Made by a program: the position numbers and the translations under genes
Assembly (NCBI GenBank): GCA_949519155.1
Contig: CATIQU010000015.1
Coordinates: 39,654 to 103,653, forward strand
Origin: Polaribacter sp. SA4-10
GTDB taxonomy: Bacteria; Bacteroidota; Bacteroidia; Flavobacteriales; Flavobacteriaceae
Reading direction: 5' to 3'
DNA length: 64,000 nt
The notes under the pieces: model-generated
What the model saw: only the letters and a program-made list of their open reading frames with translations
The model's database searches: none
What the model was told of the DNA's origin: nothing
In this document: one piece after another, positions 1 through 9,758 of the stretch
Position numbering within the stretch: the first letter of the stretch is position 1
Layout: every line of letters starts with the position of its first letter

Positions 1-768
1 ATGCATTTCTTTTCACCAGAGAATGTCATGGAAATTCAGCGTACCATTGGGGCCGATATTATTATGGCTTTTGATGAATGTACACCCTATCCATGTGATT
101 ATGGATATGCAAAACGTTCGATGCATATGACACACCGATGGTTAAACCGTTGTTTGAATCACCTTGAGAAATTGCCTTTTAAGTACGGACATGAGCAAAC
201 CTTTTTTCCAATTGTACAAGGAAGTACCTACAAAGACTTAAGGAGACAATCTGCAGAATATATTGCCAATGTGGGCGCACAAGGAAATGCAATTGGTGGA
301 CTTTCTGTTGGAGAACCAGCAGAAGAGCTGTATGCAATGACAGAAATCGTTACCGAAATTTTACCCGAAGACAAACCGCGTTATCTAATGGGAGTTGGGA
401 CTCCGATAAATATTTTAGAAAATATAGCATTGGGTGTAGACATGTTCGATTGTGTTATGCCAACAAGAAATGCTAGAAATGGAATGTTGTTTACTGCACA
501 TGGTAGCATTAACATTAAAAACAGAAAATGGGCAGATGACTTTTCTCCGATAGATGAAATGGACATTACTTGGGTAGATACCATGTATTCAAAAGCCTAT
601 TTACGTCACTTATTTGCTGCAAAAGAAATGTTAGGAAAACAAATTGCTTCGATTCATAATCTTGGTTTTTATGTTTGGCTTACAAGAGAAGCAAGAAAGC
701 ATATTTTAGCAGGAGACTTTAGAGAATGGAAAGATAAAATGGTTAAACAAATGGACAAACGTTTGTAA
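1..768 (+). CDS. tgt: Queuine/preQ1 tRNA-guanine transglycosylase, 5'-truncated
   Basis: C-terminal 255 residues of Tgt, which exchanges guanine-34 for preQ1 in tRNAs with GUN anticodons. The family is about 376 residues, so roughly 120 N-terminal residues lie outside the window; the ATG at base 1 is internal. The catalytic FDECTPYP motif (Asp25 of the fragment) and the nucleophile segment MFDCVMPTRNARNG (Asp150) are intact. The usual zinc site CxCxxC...H is not: the three Cys positions align to Asp188, Thr190 and Asp193, while the His (219, in IHNLGFY) remains. I believe this loss is common in flavobacterial Tgt rather than a defect of this copy. The LptF/G gene follows after 38 bases. Confidence 0.95.
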   Translation: MHFFSPENVMEIQRTIGADIIMAFDECTPYPCDYGYAKRSMHMTHRWLNRCLNHLEKLPFKYGHEQTFFPIVQGSTYKDLRRQSAEYIANVGAQGNAIGGLSVGEPAEELYAMTEIVTEILPEDKPRYLMGVGTPINILENIALGVDMFDCVMPTRNARNGMLFTAHGSINIKNRKWADDFSPIDEMDITWVDTMYSKAYLRHLFAAKEMLGKQIASIHNLGFYVWLTREARKHILAGDFREWKDKMVKQMDKRL

Positions 769-806
769 ATAAAACAGATAAAAAGAAAACAATATAAAGC
801 ACGCTT

Positions 807-1889
807 TTGAAGATCTTAGATTGGTACATATTAAAACGCTATTTGGTAACATTCTTTTTTACCTTATTAATTTTGATACCTATTGCAATTGCGATAGATA
901 TATCAGAAAAGATCGATAAATTTATAAACCACAATCTTTCTTTTTATCAAGTTGTAGACGAATACTATAGCAACTTCATTATCTATTATGCCAATACTTT
1001 TATGCCTTTGGCATTATTTATTGCCGTCATCTTATTCACTTCCAAGCTTTCAAACAACACAGAAATAATTGCCATTAACAATGCCAAAGTTTCTTTCACA
1101 CGGTTTTTGTACCCCTATTTTATTGGTGCAACGTTGGTAACTATTATGGCATTGTTAATGAATCACTTTGTAGTGCCAAGTAGTAGTAAAGAAAGAAAGA
1201 AGTTTGAAAACACCTACTTTAAACAAAAAGATTACCAAGCAAAATATGTAAAGAATTTCAGCTTGCAACTGACTGATAGTACGTATATTTTTATTCAAAA
1301 TTTTGACACAAAATCCAATTCAGGATTTAATTTCTCTTCAGAATTGTATGACGGATTAAAACTAAAGTCAAAACTAGTCGCAGACAATATTAACTGGAAA
1401 CAAGCAGACAGTACTTTTACATTGTTAAATTGGAAATTACGAATACTACATCCCAATAAAGACAGTATTTCACAAGCACGTAGACGTGATACTGTTTTTG
1501 CGTTTACCCCTAGAGATTTAATTTATAAATCAGCATTGTCACAAGAAATGCCCTCCAATGAATTGAGTGCTTTTATTGCATTGTCTAAAAAAAGAGGGAT
1601 CAAAAACCTAAATGCCTACTATGTTGAGTATTATAAGCGAACCAGTTTGCCAATTGCGTCTTATATTTTAACAATTATAGCCGTAGCATTAGCCTTTAGA
1701 AAGAAAAGAGGCGGAACAGGAATAAACCTCGCTATAGGTATATCAATCATGTTTGTGTACGTCTTTTTATTAAAAATTGCTGAGGTTTTAGGTGCCGTAG
1801 CAGGGGTGAATTCTCTTTTATATGTTTGGATACCAAACATCATTTTTGGCTGTTTAGCCCTCTATTTATATCTCAATGCAAGAAAGTAA
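807..1889 (+). CDS. LptF/LptG family lipopolysaccharide export permease
   Basis: 360-residue YjgP/YjgQ-family inner-membrane protein. Members pair with the ABC ATPase LptB to pull lipopolysaccharide out of the inner membrane. Hydrophobic segments fit six membrane spans: about residues 12-32, 60-82 and 100-122 before, and 275-358 (three spans) after, a periplasmic domain of about 150 residues that would be the jelly-roll. The start is TTG at 807; no ATG lies nearby in frame and the N-terminus MKILDWYILKRYL is typical of the family. It follows tgt closely and overlaps the next gene by 14 bases, so the three genes are probably co-transcribed. Whether it is LptF or LptG cannot be decided from the sequence alone. 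Confidence 0.9.
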   Translation: MKILDWYILKRYLVTFFFTLLILIPIAIAIDISEKIDKFINHNLSFYQVVDEYYSNFIIYYANTFMPLALFIAVILFTSKLSNNTEIIAINNAKVSFTRFLYPYFIGATLVTIMALLMNHFVVPSSSKERKKFENTYFKQKDYQAKYVKNFSLQLTDSTYIFIQNFDTKSNSGFNFSSELYDGLKLKSKLVADNINWKQADSTFTLLNWKLRILHPNKDSISQARRRDTVFAFTPRDLIYKSALSQEMPSNELSAFIALSKKRGIKNLNAYYVEYYKRTSLPIASYILTIIAVALAFRKKRGGTGINLAIGISIMFVYVFLLKIAEVLGAVAGVNSLLYVWIPNIIFGCLALYLYLNARK

Positions 1890-2796
1890 ACTAAAGAATT
1901 ATGCACTCCTTCATTTAATTATTTTTATTTGGGGGTTTACCGCAATTTTAGGCGCTTTAATTACGATTGATGCAGTGCCATTGGTTTGGTTTCGTATGGG
2001 ATTGGCAGTTCTTATCATTGCCATTTATTTTTTGCTGAAAAAAAAATCATTTAAACTAGATCGGAAAGGAGTTGTAAAATTCTTGTTTACCGGAATCATT
2101 ATTGCACTGCATTGGATTTTCTTCTTTAAAGCCATAAAGATTTCCAACGTTTCCGTAGCACTAGTAACCATGGGAACAGGTGCTTTTTTTACCGCTTTAA
2201 TTGAGCCTTTTTTCTTTAAACGAAGGATAAAACCCATCGAAATAATTTTAGGCTTGGTTGTCGTTCTTGGACTCTATATTATTTTTGATAATTTTGAAGT
2301 AGCACAATATAAAATAGGAATTATCTATGCGTCTATTGCTTCCTTTTTAGGAGCCCTTTTTGCCGTTTTAAATGGGCTGTATATTAAGGATTATGAAGCT
2401 GACGTGATTTCACTGTACCAACTTTTATTTGGTGTACTTTTTGTAACAGGCTATCTTTTTTACCTCGGTAGTTTTAATGCTGCCTTTTTTCAATTGCCGC
2501 AATTGGATTGGGTCTATCTTTTTATTTTAAGTAGTATTTGTACTGCCTATGCGTTTATCGTTTCTGTAGAAGTCATGAAATACATTTCGCCATATACCGT
2601 CATGTTAACTATTAATTTAGAGCCCATTTATGCGATTGTATTGGCCCTATTTATTTTTGGAGAGAAAGAAAAAATGAATCCCGAATTTTATTATGGCGCT
2701 TTTGTGGTTCTTTTCGTAGTGTTATTAAACGGAATATTAAAGAACAAGTCAACTTTAAAAAAGAAGTTTTCACGTAAAACTATTATCAAAAAGTAA
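1876..2796 (+). CDS. EamA (DMT superfamily) transporter
   Basis: 306 residues, almost entirely hydrophobic, consistent with ten membrane spans in two EamA repeats (about residues 8-135 and 150-285). It begins MQESKLKNYALLHLIIFIWG, a typical EamA first helix. Substrates of such drug/metabolite exporters cannot be read from sequence. The ATG lies inside the end of the LptF/G gene (14-base overlap), suggesting translational coupling. The C-terminus is a short basic tail rich in Lys. Confidence 0.88.
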   Translation: MQESKLKNYALLHLIIFIWGFTAILGALITIDAVPLVWFRMGLAVLIIAIYFLLKKKSFKLDRKGVVKFLFTGIIIALHWIFFFKAIKISNVSVALVTMGTGAFFTALIEPFFFKRRIKPIEIILGLVVVLGLYIIFDNFEVAQYKIGIIYASIASFLGALFAVLNGLYIKDYEADVISLYQLLFGVLFVTGYLFYLGSFNAAFFQLPQLDWVYLFILSSICTAYAFIVSVEVMKYISPYTVMLTINLEPIYAIVLALFIFGEKEKMNPEFYYGAFVVLFVVLLNGILKNKSTLKKKFSRKTIIKK

Positions 2797-2802
2797 CCCT
2801 AA

Positions 2803-2848
2803 TTTACATTAAAAAGCAAATTTTATAGTATGTTTGCCTTTACAAACA
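2803..2848 (+). promoter_or_regulatory. Bacteroidota-type promoter of accA with dyad at -7
   Basis: TATGTTTG at 2829-2836 matches the -7 consensus TAnnTTTG, with TTTA at 2803-2806 as a weak -33 element (22-base spacer). An inverted repeat TGTTTG-N6-CAAACA (2831-2848) overlaps the -7 box. The accA start is 36 bases further on. The promoter is inferred by motif only. Confidence 0.5.
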
Positions 2849-2871
2849 AACAAAAATCAAATCACTACTAA

Positions 2872-3825
2872 ATGGAATATTTAGATTTTGAAATGCCAAT
2901 TAAAGAGCTAGAACAACAGCTTATTAAATGTCATGAAATTGGTGCAGACAACGAAGTTGATGTTACTGCAACGTGTAAAAAAATTGAACAAAAACTTGTA
3001 AAAGCAAAGAAAGATATTTACAAAAACTTAACCCCTTGGCAACGTGTTCAATTGTCTCGTCACCCAAACAGACCGTATACTTTAGATTATATTAAAGCCT
3101 TGTGTGGAGATACGTTTATGGAGCTTCACGGAGACAGAAATGTAAAGGATGATAAAGCAATGATTGGTGGTTTGGGTAAAATTGGAGACCAGTCTTATAT
3201 GTTTATTGGTCAACAAAAAGGGTACAACACAAAAACACGTCAGTACCGTAACTTTGGGATGGCAAATCCAGAAGGATATAGAAAAGCATTGCGTCTCATG
3301 AAGATGGCAGAGAAATTTAACATTCCTGTTGTTACCTTATTAGATACTCCTGGAGCATACCCTGGCTTAGAAGCAGAAGAACGTGGACAAGGAGAGGCTA
3401 TCGCTAGAAATATCTTAGAAATGACCCGTTTAAAAACACCAATTATCACCATAGTTATTGGTGAAGGAGCTTCAGGCGGAGCTTTAGGAATTGGTGTTGG
3501 AGATAAAGTATACATGATGGAAAACACCTGGTATACAGTAATTTCACCGGAGTCTTGTTCTTCGATTTTATGGAGAAGTTGGGAATACAAAGAACAAGCA
3601 GCAGCAGCACTTAAATTGACAGGGACGGATATGAAAAGGTTGAAGTTAATCGACGGAATCATTAAAGAACCTTTAGGAGGTGCTCACTACGATAGAGAAG
3701 GTGCCTTTTTAGCAGTAGAAGAACAAATTACAATGGCTTTTGACGAATTAAGAGACTTGACAAAAGAAGACTTAGTTGCCCAAAGAATGGATAAGTATTC
3801 AGCAATGGGAGTTTATAAAGACTAA
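2872..3825 (+). CDS. accA: Acetyl-CoA carboxylase carboxyltransferase subunit alpha
   Basis: 317 residues, the usual AccA length. With AccD it moves the carboxyl group from biotin on AccB to acetyl-CoA, giving malonyl-CoA for fatty-acid synthesis. Diagnostic segments: the [20 protein letters not shown] stretch (residues 55-74), GDR and GQQKG in the N-terminal half, [18 protein letters not shown] (157-174), and the crotonase-type oxyanion stretch [15 protein letters not shown] (197-211). accD is not in the window, as is usual where the two subunits are unlinked. It has its own putative promoter and ends at a strong bidirectional terminator, so it appears to be monocistronic. Confidence 0.97.
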   Translation: MEYLDFEMPIKELEQQLIKCHEIGADNEVDVTATCKKIEQKLVKAKKDIYKNLTPWQRVQLSRHPNRPYTLDYIKALCGDTFMELHGDRNVKDDKAMIGGLGKIGDQSYMFIGQQKGYNTKTRQYRNFGMANPEGYRKALRLMKMAEKFNIPVVTLLDTPGAYPGLEAEERGQGEAIARNILEMTRLKTPIITIVIGEGASGGALGIGVGDKVYMMENTWYTVISPESCSSILWRSWEYKEQAAAALKLTGTDMKRLKLIDGIIKEPLGGAHYDREGAFLAVEEQITMAFDELRDLTKEDLVAQRMDKYSAMGVYKD

Positions 3826-3840
3826 ATTGTAAATAGAAGA

Positions 3841-3878
3841 ACAAAAAAAAGCGAAGTTTAAACTTCGCTTTTTTTTGT
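3841..3878. terminator. Bidirectional rho-independent terminator
   Basis: A perfect 18-base palindrome GCGAAGTTTAAACTTCGC (3851-3868) is flanked by an A-tract on the left and a T-tract on the right. It works in both directions and separates accA from the convergent FAD/Fe-S dehydrogenase gene. Confidence 0.9.
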
Positions 3879-3881
3879 GCC

Positions 3882-6788
3882 TTATAAATTCGTTCTTAAT
3901 GCTTCTTTTAAAATGGTAATTGGGTGTTTTGCAAGTCGTTTTGTGCCGTCATAAATTTGATGCCTACAACTTGTTCCAGCCGCAACAATTTCTGTCTCTA
4001 TTGGGGTGTTTCTAATTTTTGGAAACAACGTGTCTTCACCTACTTGCATTGAAATTGCATAATGTTCCTTTTCATAACCAAAAGAACCTGCCATTCCGCA
4101 ACAGCCCGTATTCATAATAGTGACGCCGTAATTTTTTGGAATATTTAATACTTGAAAACTTGAATGTGTTCCAGACAATGCCTTTTGATGACAGTGGCCG
4201 TGAATTTTTAATGTCTTCGTTGCTGAGGTAAATAAGTCTGCATTAAACGCCCCTTTTTCAAACTCTTTAGCTAAAAACTCTTCAAAAGTAAAAACGTTTT
4301 TGGCAATTTTTTCAGCAGAGGCTGTATCGTCTGCCAAACGGATGTACTCGTCTCTAAAGGTTAAGATAGCAGAAGGTTCAGTCCCGATTAAAGGAGTTTC
4401 TTCGGTAATGAGATCTTTAAAAACAGCAACATTTAAATTACAAATGACTTTGGCTTGTTTTAAAAAGCCTTTGGAAATAAAACTTCTTCCAGACTCTTCA
4501 TGAGCGACCAATTGTAAATTATAGCCCAATTTGTCTAATAGATAAAAGGCATCTTTGCCAATTGCTACGTCATAAAAGTTAGTAAACTCATCACAAAAGA
4601 AATAAACTGTTTTAGCATGCGAAGATTTGGGTTGTTTTTTCATCCATTTCTTCAAAGTCTTTGGTGCTAATTTTGGAACACTTCTTTGTTGTGCAACGCC
4701 CATCGCTGCTTTTGCGAAAGGAGTATTTAGAATGGCATTGGTGAGCGCAGGTGCAATGCTACCCAATTTGTTGTATTTTACATTACTAGCAAATAATTTA
4801 TTTCTAAATGAGTATCCATTCGTTTCCTGGTACTGGTATAAGAACTCTGCTTTTAAAGTAGCAATATCTACATTACTTGGACATTCAGAAGCACATGCTT
4901 TACAGCTCAAGCACAGGTCAAATACTTCTTTCAATTCAGAGGAATCAAATTTGTTTTTTGCTTCGTTATTTGTTAAAACTTCACGCAGCATATTTGCTCT
5001 GGCACGCGTAGTATCTTTCTCATTTTTTGTTGCTCTGTAGCTCGGACACATGGTGCCACCAGCAGAAGCAGGTTTTCTACAATCCCCAGAACCATTACAT
5101 TTTTCAGCAAGTTTTAGAATGCCCTCGCTATCAGAAAAATCCTGAATGGTTTCAATTTTTGGTTCTATTCTGTCAATTTCGTAACGCAGGTTTTCGTCCA
5201 TAGAAAAAGCATCTGTAATCTTCCCTTTATTGAAAATATTGTTGGGGTCAAAAGCTTTTTTGATACGTCTTAACAACTGGTAATTCTGTTCGCCAATCAT
5301 TAATGGAATAAATTCGGCACGCACAATTCCGTCACCATGTTCTCCACTAAAAGAACCTTTATATTTTTTTACTAACTCAGCAGTTTCTGTTGTTATTTTT
5401 CGAAACAAAACAACATCTTCTTTCTTCTTTAAATTCAGAATCGGACGCAAATGCAACTCCCCGGCACCAGCATGTGCATAATACACGGCATCCTGCTGGT
5501 ACTTGTCCATTATTTTAGTAAACTCTTCAATATAGTTGGGCAAGTCTTCTAAAGCCACCGCAGTATCTTCAATACAAGCAACCGCTTTTTTGTCTCCCAC
5601 CATATTTCCCAATAAGCCCAAACCCGCTTTTCTTAAATGGTGCACTTTGGCAATGTCATTTCCGTACACTTTCGGATGATGATATCCAAAGTTGTTTTCT
5701 TTTAAATCTGCAATTAAGCTGTTTGCCAATATCTCTGCTGCTTCAATCGTATTTGCAGCAACCTCCAACATCAATACCGCTGCTGGATCTCCTTGCAAAA
5801 AGAATCTATTTTTAACTTGTTCTCGGTTGCTTTTTGTACAATCTAAAATAGTTTTATCCATTAACTCACAATTGTATAAATTGTGTTTCATGGCAGTTAC
5901 AGTTGCTTTTAAGCTCTCATTAATACTGGTAAAATGAGCCGTAACCATAATGCTTTCGGTAGGAGGTAAGGTATCTAATTGTAGGGTGATTGCAGTAGAA
6001 AAAGCTAAGGTGCCTTCACTTCCTGACAAAAATTTAGCAACATTAATAGTCGGCGATTTTCCGCCAAATAAATCAGAAATTAAAAATTCATCAACGGCAT
6101 ATCCTGTATTTCTTCTATGAATAATTTCTTTTGGAAATTGTGCTTTAATTTCTTGCTGATTTTCTTCCGAGGAAAGCTCGGTGAAAATTGATTTATAAAT
6201 GTTTCCCTCTAAAGAGTTTTCTTGTTTTTTTTGATTGAATTCTGCCGAGGAAACTTCATTAAATATAGCTATAGACCCATCACTTAAAATGGTGTCAATT
6301 TGCTTTACTTTATCTCTTGTTACGCCATATTTTATTGAGGTGCTCCCAGAAGAATTGTTTCCCACCATTCCTCCAATCATACAACGGTTGGATGTTGAGG
6401 TGTTTGGCCCAAAAAACAATCCGAATGGTTTTAAGAAAACATTGAGTTCGTCTCTTACAATTCCCGGTTGTACCGTAATTGTTTTTTCCAATTCATCAAA
6501 TTCTAAAATGGACGTAAAATGTTTTGAAACATCCACCACCATACCATCTCCAACACATTGCCCTGCTAACGAGGTTCCTGCGGTTCTTGGGATCAAGGTG
6601 ATTTTATGTTCGGTTGCAAAAGCAATGAGTGTTTTTAGGTCTTTTTCATCTTTAGGAAAGGCAACTGCCATTGGAATCTTGCGATACACAGAAGCATCTG
6701 TCGCATAGATGGTTTTATGTAAGTCGTCAAATAAAACGGTACCAGAAAGTGATTGGTGTAATTTTTCTAAAGTTGCATTTGGAATCAT
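3882..6788 (-). CDS. FAD-linked, Fe-S-containing 2-hydroxyacid dehydrogenase (YdiJ/GlcD-like fusion)
   Basis: 968-residue fusion. N-terminal FAD-binding PCMH domain (about 35-260; PRTAGTSLAGQCVGDG and GGMVGNNSSGSTSIKYG), FAD-oxidase C-terminal domain (about 290-540; GEHGDGIVRAEF), a ferredoxin-like module with CNGSGDCRK...CP and CLSCKACASECPSNVD (about 565-665), and a C-terminal cysteine-rich CCG domain (HGHCHQKAL, NTGCCGMAGSFGYE). Proteins of this layout oxidise D-2-hydroxyacids such as D-lactate or D-2-hydroxyglutarate and pass electrons to the respiratory chain; the exact substrate is not readable here. The gene stands alone, with a terminator behind it and about 240 bases separating it from the divergent peptidase gene. 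All predicted cofactor motifs are intact. Confidence 0.92.
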   Translation of the reverse strand: MIPNATLEKLHQSLSGTVLFDDLHKTIYATDASVYRKIPMAVAFPKDEKDLKTLIAFATEHKITLIPRTAGTSLAGQCVGDGMVVDVSKHFTSILEFDELEKTITVQPGIVRDELNVFLKPFGLFFGPNTSTSNRCMIGGMVGNNSSGSTSIKYGVTRDKVKQIDTILSDGSIAIFNEVSSAEFNQKKQENSLEGNIYKSIFTELSSEENQQEIKAQFPKEIIHRRNTGYAVDEFLISDLFGGKSPTINVAKFLSGSEGTLAFSTAITLQLDTLPPTESIMVTAHFTSINESLKATVTAMKHNLYNCELMDKTILDCTKSNREQVKNRFFLQGDPAAVLMLEVAANTIEAAEILANSLIADLKENNFGYHHPKVYGNDIAKVHHLRKAGLGLLGNMVGDKKAVACIEDTAVALEDLPNYIEEFTKIMDKYQQDAVYYAHAGAGELHLRPILNLKKKEDVVLFRKITTETAELVKKYKGSFSGEHGDGIVRAEFIPLMIGEQNYQLLRRIKKAFDPNNIFNKGKITDAFSMDENLRYEIDRIEPKIETIQDFSDSEGILKLAEKCNGSGDCRKPASAGGTMCPSYRATKNEKDTTRARANMLREVLTNNEAKNKFDSSELKEVFDLCLSCKACASECPSNVDIATLKAEFLYQYQETNGYSFRNKLFASNVKYNKLGSIAPALTNAILNTPFAKAAMGVAQQRSVPKLAPKTLKKWMKKQPKSSHAKTVYFFCDEFTNFYDVAIGKDAFYLLDKLGYNLQLVAHEESGRSFISKGFLKQAKVICNLNVAVFKDLITEETPLIGTEPSAILTFRDEYIRLADDTASAEKIAKNVFTFEEFLAKEFEKGAFNADLFTSATKTLKIHGHCHQKALSGTHSSFQVLNIPKNYGVTIMNTGCCGMAGSFGYEKEHYAISMQVGEDTLFPKIRNTPIETEIVAAGTSCRHQIYDGTKRLAKHPITILKEALRTNL

Positions 6789-6995
6789 AGATAGGCCTAA
6801 AATAATCGTCTTTTACAAATATCTGAATAAATAAAATCATAATAAGAAGATTCCCAATTAGTTTCAAGATTTTTGTCGATTTGGTGTTTTCTAAAGTGTA
6901 TTTCTAAGAAATTAAGATTTTTTTGAGCAAAATGTTTTTTTATTGATGATTTATAAATCGGTTGAGGTTCTGTCAGAGAAATATTTTTGAATCCC

Positions 6996-7003
6996 TATAT
7001 TTG
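6996..7003 (+). promoter_or_regulatory. Putative -7 element of M14 peptidase gene
   Basis: TATATTTG, an exact TAnnTTTG match 24 bases before the chosen ATG at 7028. No convincing -33 TTTG is seen. Its position argues against the earlier TTG at 6962, which would lie upstream of the transcript. Confidence 0.45.
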
Positions 7004-7027
7004 TTTCACATTCAAACATGTATTCAA

Positions 7028-9520
7028 ATGAAAAACCTATTTTTATTTTTTTGCTGCATCTCTTTTTCTATTTCTTCACAAGAAGTAGATTTATCATATT
7101 ATTTACCTAAAGAGGTAACGTATAATCAAAACATTCCAACTCCAAAAAGCATTATAGGTCATGAAGTAGGGGAGTGGCATGTTACGCATGATAAATTGGT
7201 TGAATACATGAAAGCGTTGGCAAAAGCTTCTGACCGGATTTCTATTGAAAACAGAGGAACTACTTTTGAAGGAAGACCTTTGCTTTTACTGACTATTACA
7301 TCACCTGAAAACCATAAAAACATTACTACGATAAAAGAAAATCATATTCATGGAACCGATAATAGTGCGAAAGACGTTTCGAAAGATCCAATTGTTGTTT
7401 ACCAAGGTTTTTCGATACATGGGAATGAGCCCAGTGGTTCTAATGCAGCTTTGGCAGTTGCTTATTATTTAGCTGCAGCGAATGGTATTGACGATCTCTT
7501 AGACAATACGGTAATTCTTTTTGATCCTTCCTACAATCCAGACGGATTGCAGCGTTTTGCCTATTGGGCGAACACGAATAAGAGTAAAAATATTAATCCA
7601 GATCCAAACGATAGAGAATATACAGAAGTATGGCCAAGAGGAAGAACCAATCATTATTGGTTTGATATGAACCGAGATTGGTTGCCAGTGCAATTACCAG
7701 AAAGTCGTGCAAGAATTGCGAGTTTTCATAAGTGGTTGCCAAATATTTTAACTGATCATCATGAAATGGGAAGTAATTCAACCTTCTTTTTTCAGCCCGG
7801 AATTCAGAGTAGAACCCATCCTTTGACGCCAAAATTAAATCAGGAACTTACCAAAGAAATTGGGACATATCATGCAAAAGCATTTGACAAATTAGGATCT
7901 ACCTATTATTCCGAAGAAAGTTTTGATGATTTTTATTACGGAAAAGGATCTACGTTTCCAGATATTAATGGGAGTATTGGAATCCTTTTTGAACAAGCGA
8001 GTTCTAGAGGACATGCACAAGAAACTGTTAATGGTGTATTAACCTTTCCTTTTACCATCAGGAATCAATTTACCGCTGCTTTGTCTACTTTAGAAGCTGC
8101 CAACAAAATGCGAATAAAAATCTTAGAATACCAACAAGATTTTTACAAAGAAGCAAGAAAAACAGGGGAGAAGAAGGCCTTTATTTTTGGAGATGAAAAA
8201 GATGCCGCCAAAAGTTACCATTTGGCGGAAGTTTTAAAAAGACATCAAGTTAAAATACATGAAGTAAAAGCCGATTTCACCACAAATGGAAAAACCTTTA
8301 AAAAAGGGTATAGCTATGTGGTTCCTATGAATCAAAAGAACCAGCGCTTGGTGAAAGCGATGTTTGATGTAAGAACTCAGTTTACAGACAGTTTGTTTTA
8401 TGATGTTTCTGCATGGACTTTCAACCACTCTTTTGGTGTTGATTTCGCAAAAAACATTTCGCTATCTAAAGCAGGAAATGAAATTGTCAATTTAGAAATG
8501 AAAAAGGGAGCCAATCGTTTGTTGAGTTCCGTAGGTTATTTAATGCCTTGGAATGAATACTATGCTCCGAAAGCGTTAAATACAATACTTCAAAAAGGAA
8601 TTCGTGCAAAGGTTTCTATGAAGAATTTTAAAAATGGTGGAATTGATTATGACTACGGAACTATTTTTATTCCCTCACAAAATCAGACACTAAAGGATGC
8701 CGACCTGTTTACCTTTTTAGAAAAGATAGCTAAAGAAAATCACCTAGATATCAAAGGAGTTACAACAGGATTGAATGACGGAATTGATTTGGGAAGCAAT
8801 AATTTTCGAGCGATAAAAAAACAAAAAGTTGCCATGTTGGTGGGGGGGCGTGTTTTTGGAAATGATGCTGGTGAAGTTTGGCATTTGTTAGATCAACGTT
8901 TTGATATGTTTTTGACCAAGTTAGATTTAAGTTATTTTTCACGAACAGACATCCAAAAATATACCACCATTATCATTCCGAGTTTGTCTTCATTAGACAA
9001 GGCTTCTCAGGACAAGTTAAAGACCTGGGTAAAAAACGGAGGTATCTTAGTTGGGTATCGAAGTGCCGTTAAAATGTTGGCTAAAAATAAATTTATCAGC
9101 TTAGAGTTCGACAACGTAAAAAACGACACAACGCAGGGAGTTTCTTTCGAAGAGAAATCATTGAACTCTGGAGCACAGGTAATTGGAGGTGCTATTTTTG
9201 AGGCAACATTAGACCGTTCGCACCCTATTAATTTTGGATATAAAAACGAAAAATTGGCCCTATTCAGAAACACAACTATTTTTGTAAAACCAAATAAAAG
9301 AAGTTATAACAATCCGATTCAGTATACAGGTAACCCACTTCTAAGCGGTTATATTTCAACGCCAAATCTAAAGGTCTTAAAAAATTCAGTCCCTTTTCAA
9401 GTACAAAGAATGGGAAAAGGACGTGTTATCGTTTTTACGGATAACACCAACTTTAGAGCTTTTTGGTATGGCACCAACAAACTTTTAATGAATGCAATTT
9501 TCTTTGGGGATCAAATGTAA
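7028..9520 (+). CDS. Exported M14-family zinc carboxypeptidase
   Basis: 830 residues starting MKNLFLFFCCISFSISSQ, a signal peptide likely cut before the Q. The zinc site HGNEPSG (His131, Glu134), third ligand in TDHHEMG (His244) and catalytic Glu322 in ILFEQASSRG mark an active M14 catalytic domain (about 50-350). The C-terminal half has no catalytic motif that I recognise; the segment KKQKVAMLVGGRVFGNDAGE (around 600) resembles the class-I glutamine-amidotransferase-like fold that follows M14 domains in Bacteroidota peptidases. Such enzymes trim peptides in the periplasm or outside the cell as part of protein scavenging. Start at 7028 is preferred because it gives the signal peptide and follows the -7 element. 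Monocistronic. Confidence 0.9.
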   Translation: MKNLFLFFCCISFSISSQEVDLSYYLPKEVTYNQNIPTPKSIIGHEVGEWHVTHDKLVEYMKALAKASDRISIENRGTTFEGRPLLLLTITSPENHKNITTIKENHIHGTDNSAKDVSKDPIVVYQGFSIHGNEPSGSNAALAVAYYLAAANGIDDLLDNTVILFDPSYNPDGLQRFAYWANTNKSKNINPDPNDREYTEVWPRGRTNHYWFDMNRDWLPVQLPESRARIASFHKWLPNILTDHHEMGSNSTFFFQPGIQSRTHPLTPKLNQELTKEIGTYHAKAFDKLGSTYYSEESFDDFYYGKGSTFPDINGSIGILFEQASSRGHAQETVNGVLTFPFTIRNQFTAALSTLEAANKMRIKILEYQQDFYKEARKTGEKKAFIFGDEKDAAKSYHLAEVLKRHQVKIHEVKADFTTNGKTFKKGYSYVVPMNQKNQRLVKAMFDVRTQFTDSLFYDVSAWTFNHSFGVDFAKNISLSKAGNEIVNLEMKKGANRLLSSVGYLMPWNEYYAPKALNTILQKGIRAKVSMKNFKNGGIDYDYGTIFIPSQNQTLKDADLFTFLEKIAKENHLDIKGVTTGLNDGIDLGSNNFRAIKKQKVAMLVGGRVFGNDAGEVWHLLDQRFDMFLTKLDLSYFSRTDIQKYTTIIIPSLSSLDKASQDKLKTWVKNGGILVGYRSAVKMLAKNKFISLEFDNVKNDTTQGVSFEEKSLNSGAQVIGGAIFEATLDRSHPINFGYKNEKLALFRNTTIFVKPNKRSYNNPIQYTGNPLLSGYISTPNLKVLKNSVPFQVQRMGKGRVIVFTDNTNFRAFWYGTNKLLMNAIFFGDQM

Positions 9521-9599
9521 GTTTTAGCGATTGTCAAACTATTTTACTGTAACAAAGTAAATATATAGTCGTCAAATTAGTTCAATAATTTATTTAACA

Positions 9600-9758
9600 A
9601 TGCATATTTTTAGAGTACTTCTTGCCGTTTTATTTCCACCACTTGCTGTCATAGACAAAGGATGTGGTTCTTTTGTAATTACTTTTTTATTAACACTTTG
9701 CGGATGGATTCCTGGAGTGATTGCCGCGTTAGTGATTTTAAATAATCCTAAAAATTAA
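9600..9758 (+). CDS. Pmp3/YqaE (UPF0057) family small membrane protein
   Basis: A 52-residue ORF: MHIFRVLLAVLFPPLAVIDK, then GCGSF, then a second hydrophobic helix ending WIPGVIAALVILNNPKN. The two-helix plan with PPLAV...GCG...LTLxGWIPGxIxA is diagnostic for the Pmp3/UPF0057 family, inner-membrane proteolipids induced by osmotic, salt or cold stress in many organisms. The stop codon overlaps the stop of the convergent CsaA-like gene by a few bases. Function in bacteria is poorly defined. Confidence 0.9.
   Translation: MHIFRVLLAVLFPPLAVIDKGCGSFVITFLLTLCGWIPGVIAALVILNNPKN

Noticed and set aside
3240..3662. 140-codon open frame antisense to accA
   Set aside because: Entirely inside the well-conserved accA gene; no family resemblance; a by-product of codon use.
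4627..5040. 137-codon open frame opposite the FAD/Fe-S dehydrogenase gene
   Set aside because: Shadow of the Fe-S region of the real gene; low-complexity translation with no domain.
6235..6708. 157-codon open frame opposite the FAD/Fe-S dehydrogenase gene
   Set aside because: Fully covered by the PCMH domain coding sequence on the other strand.
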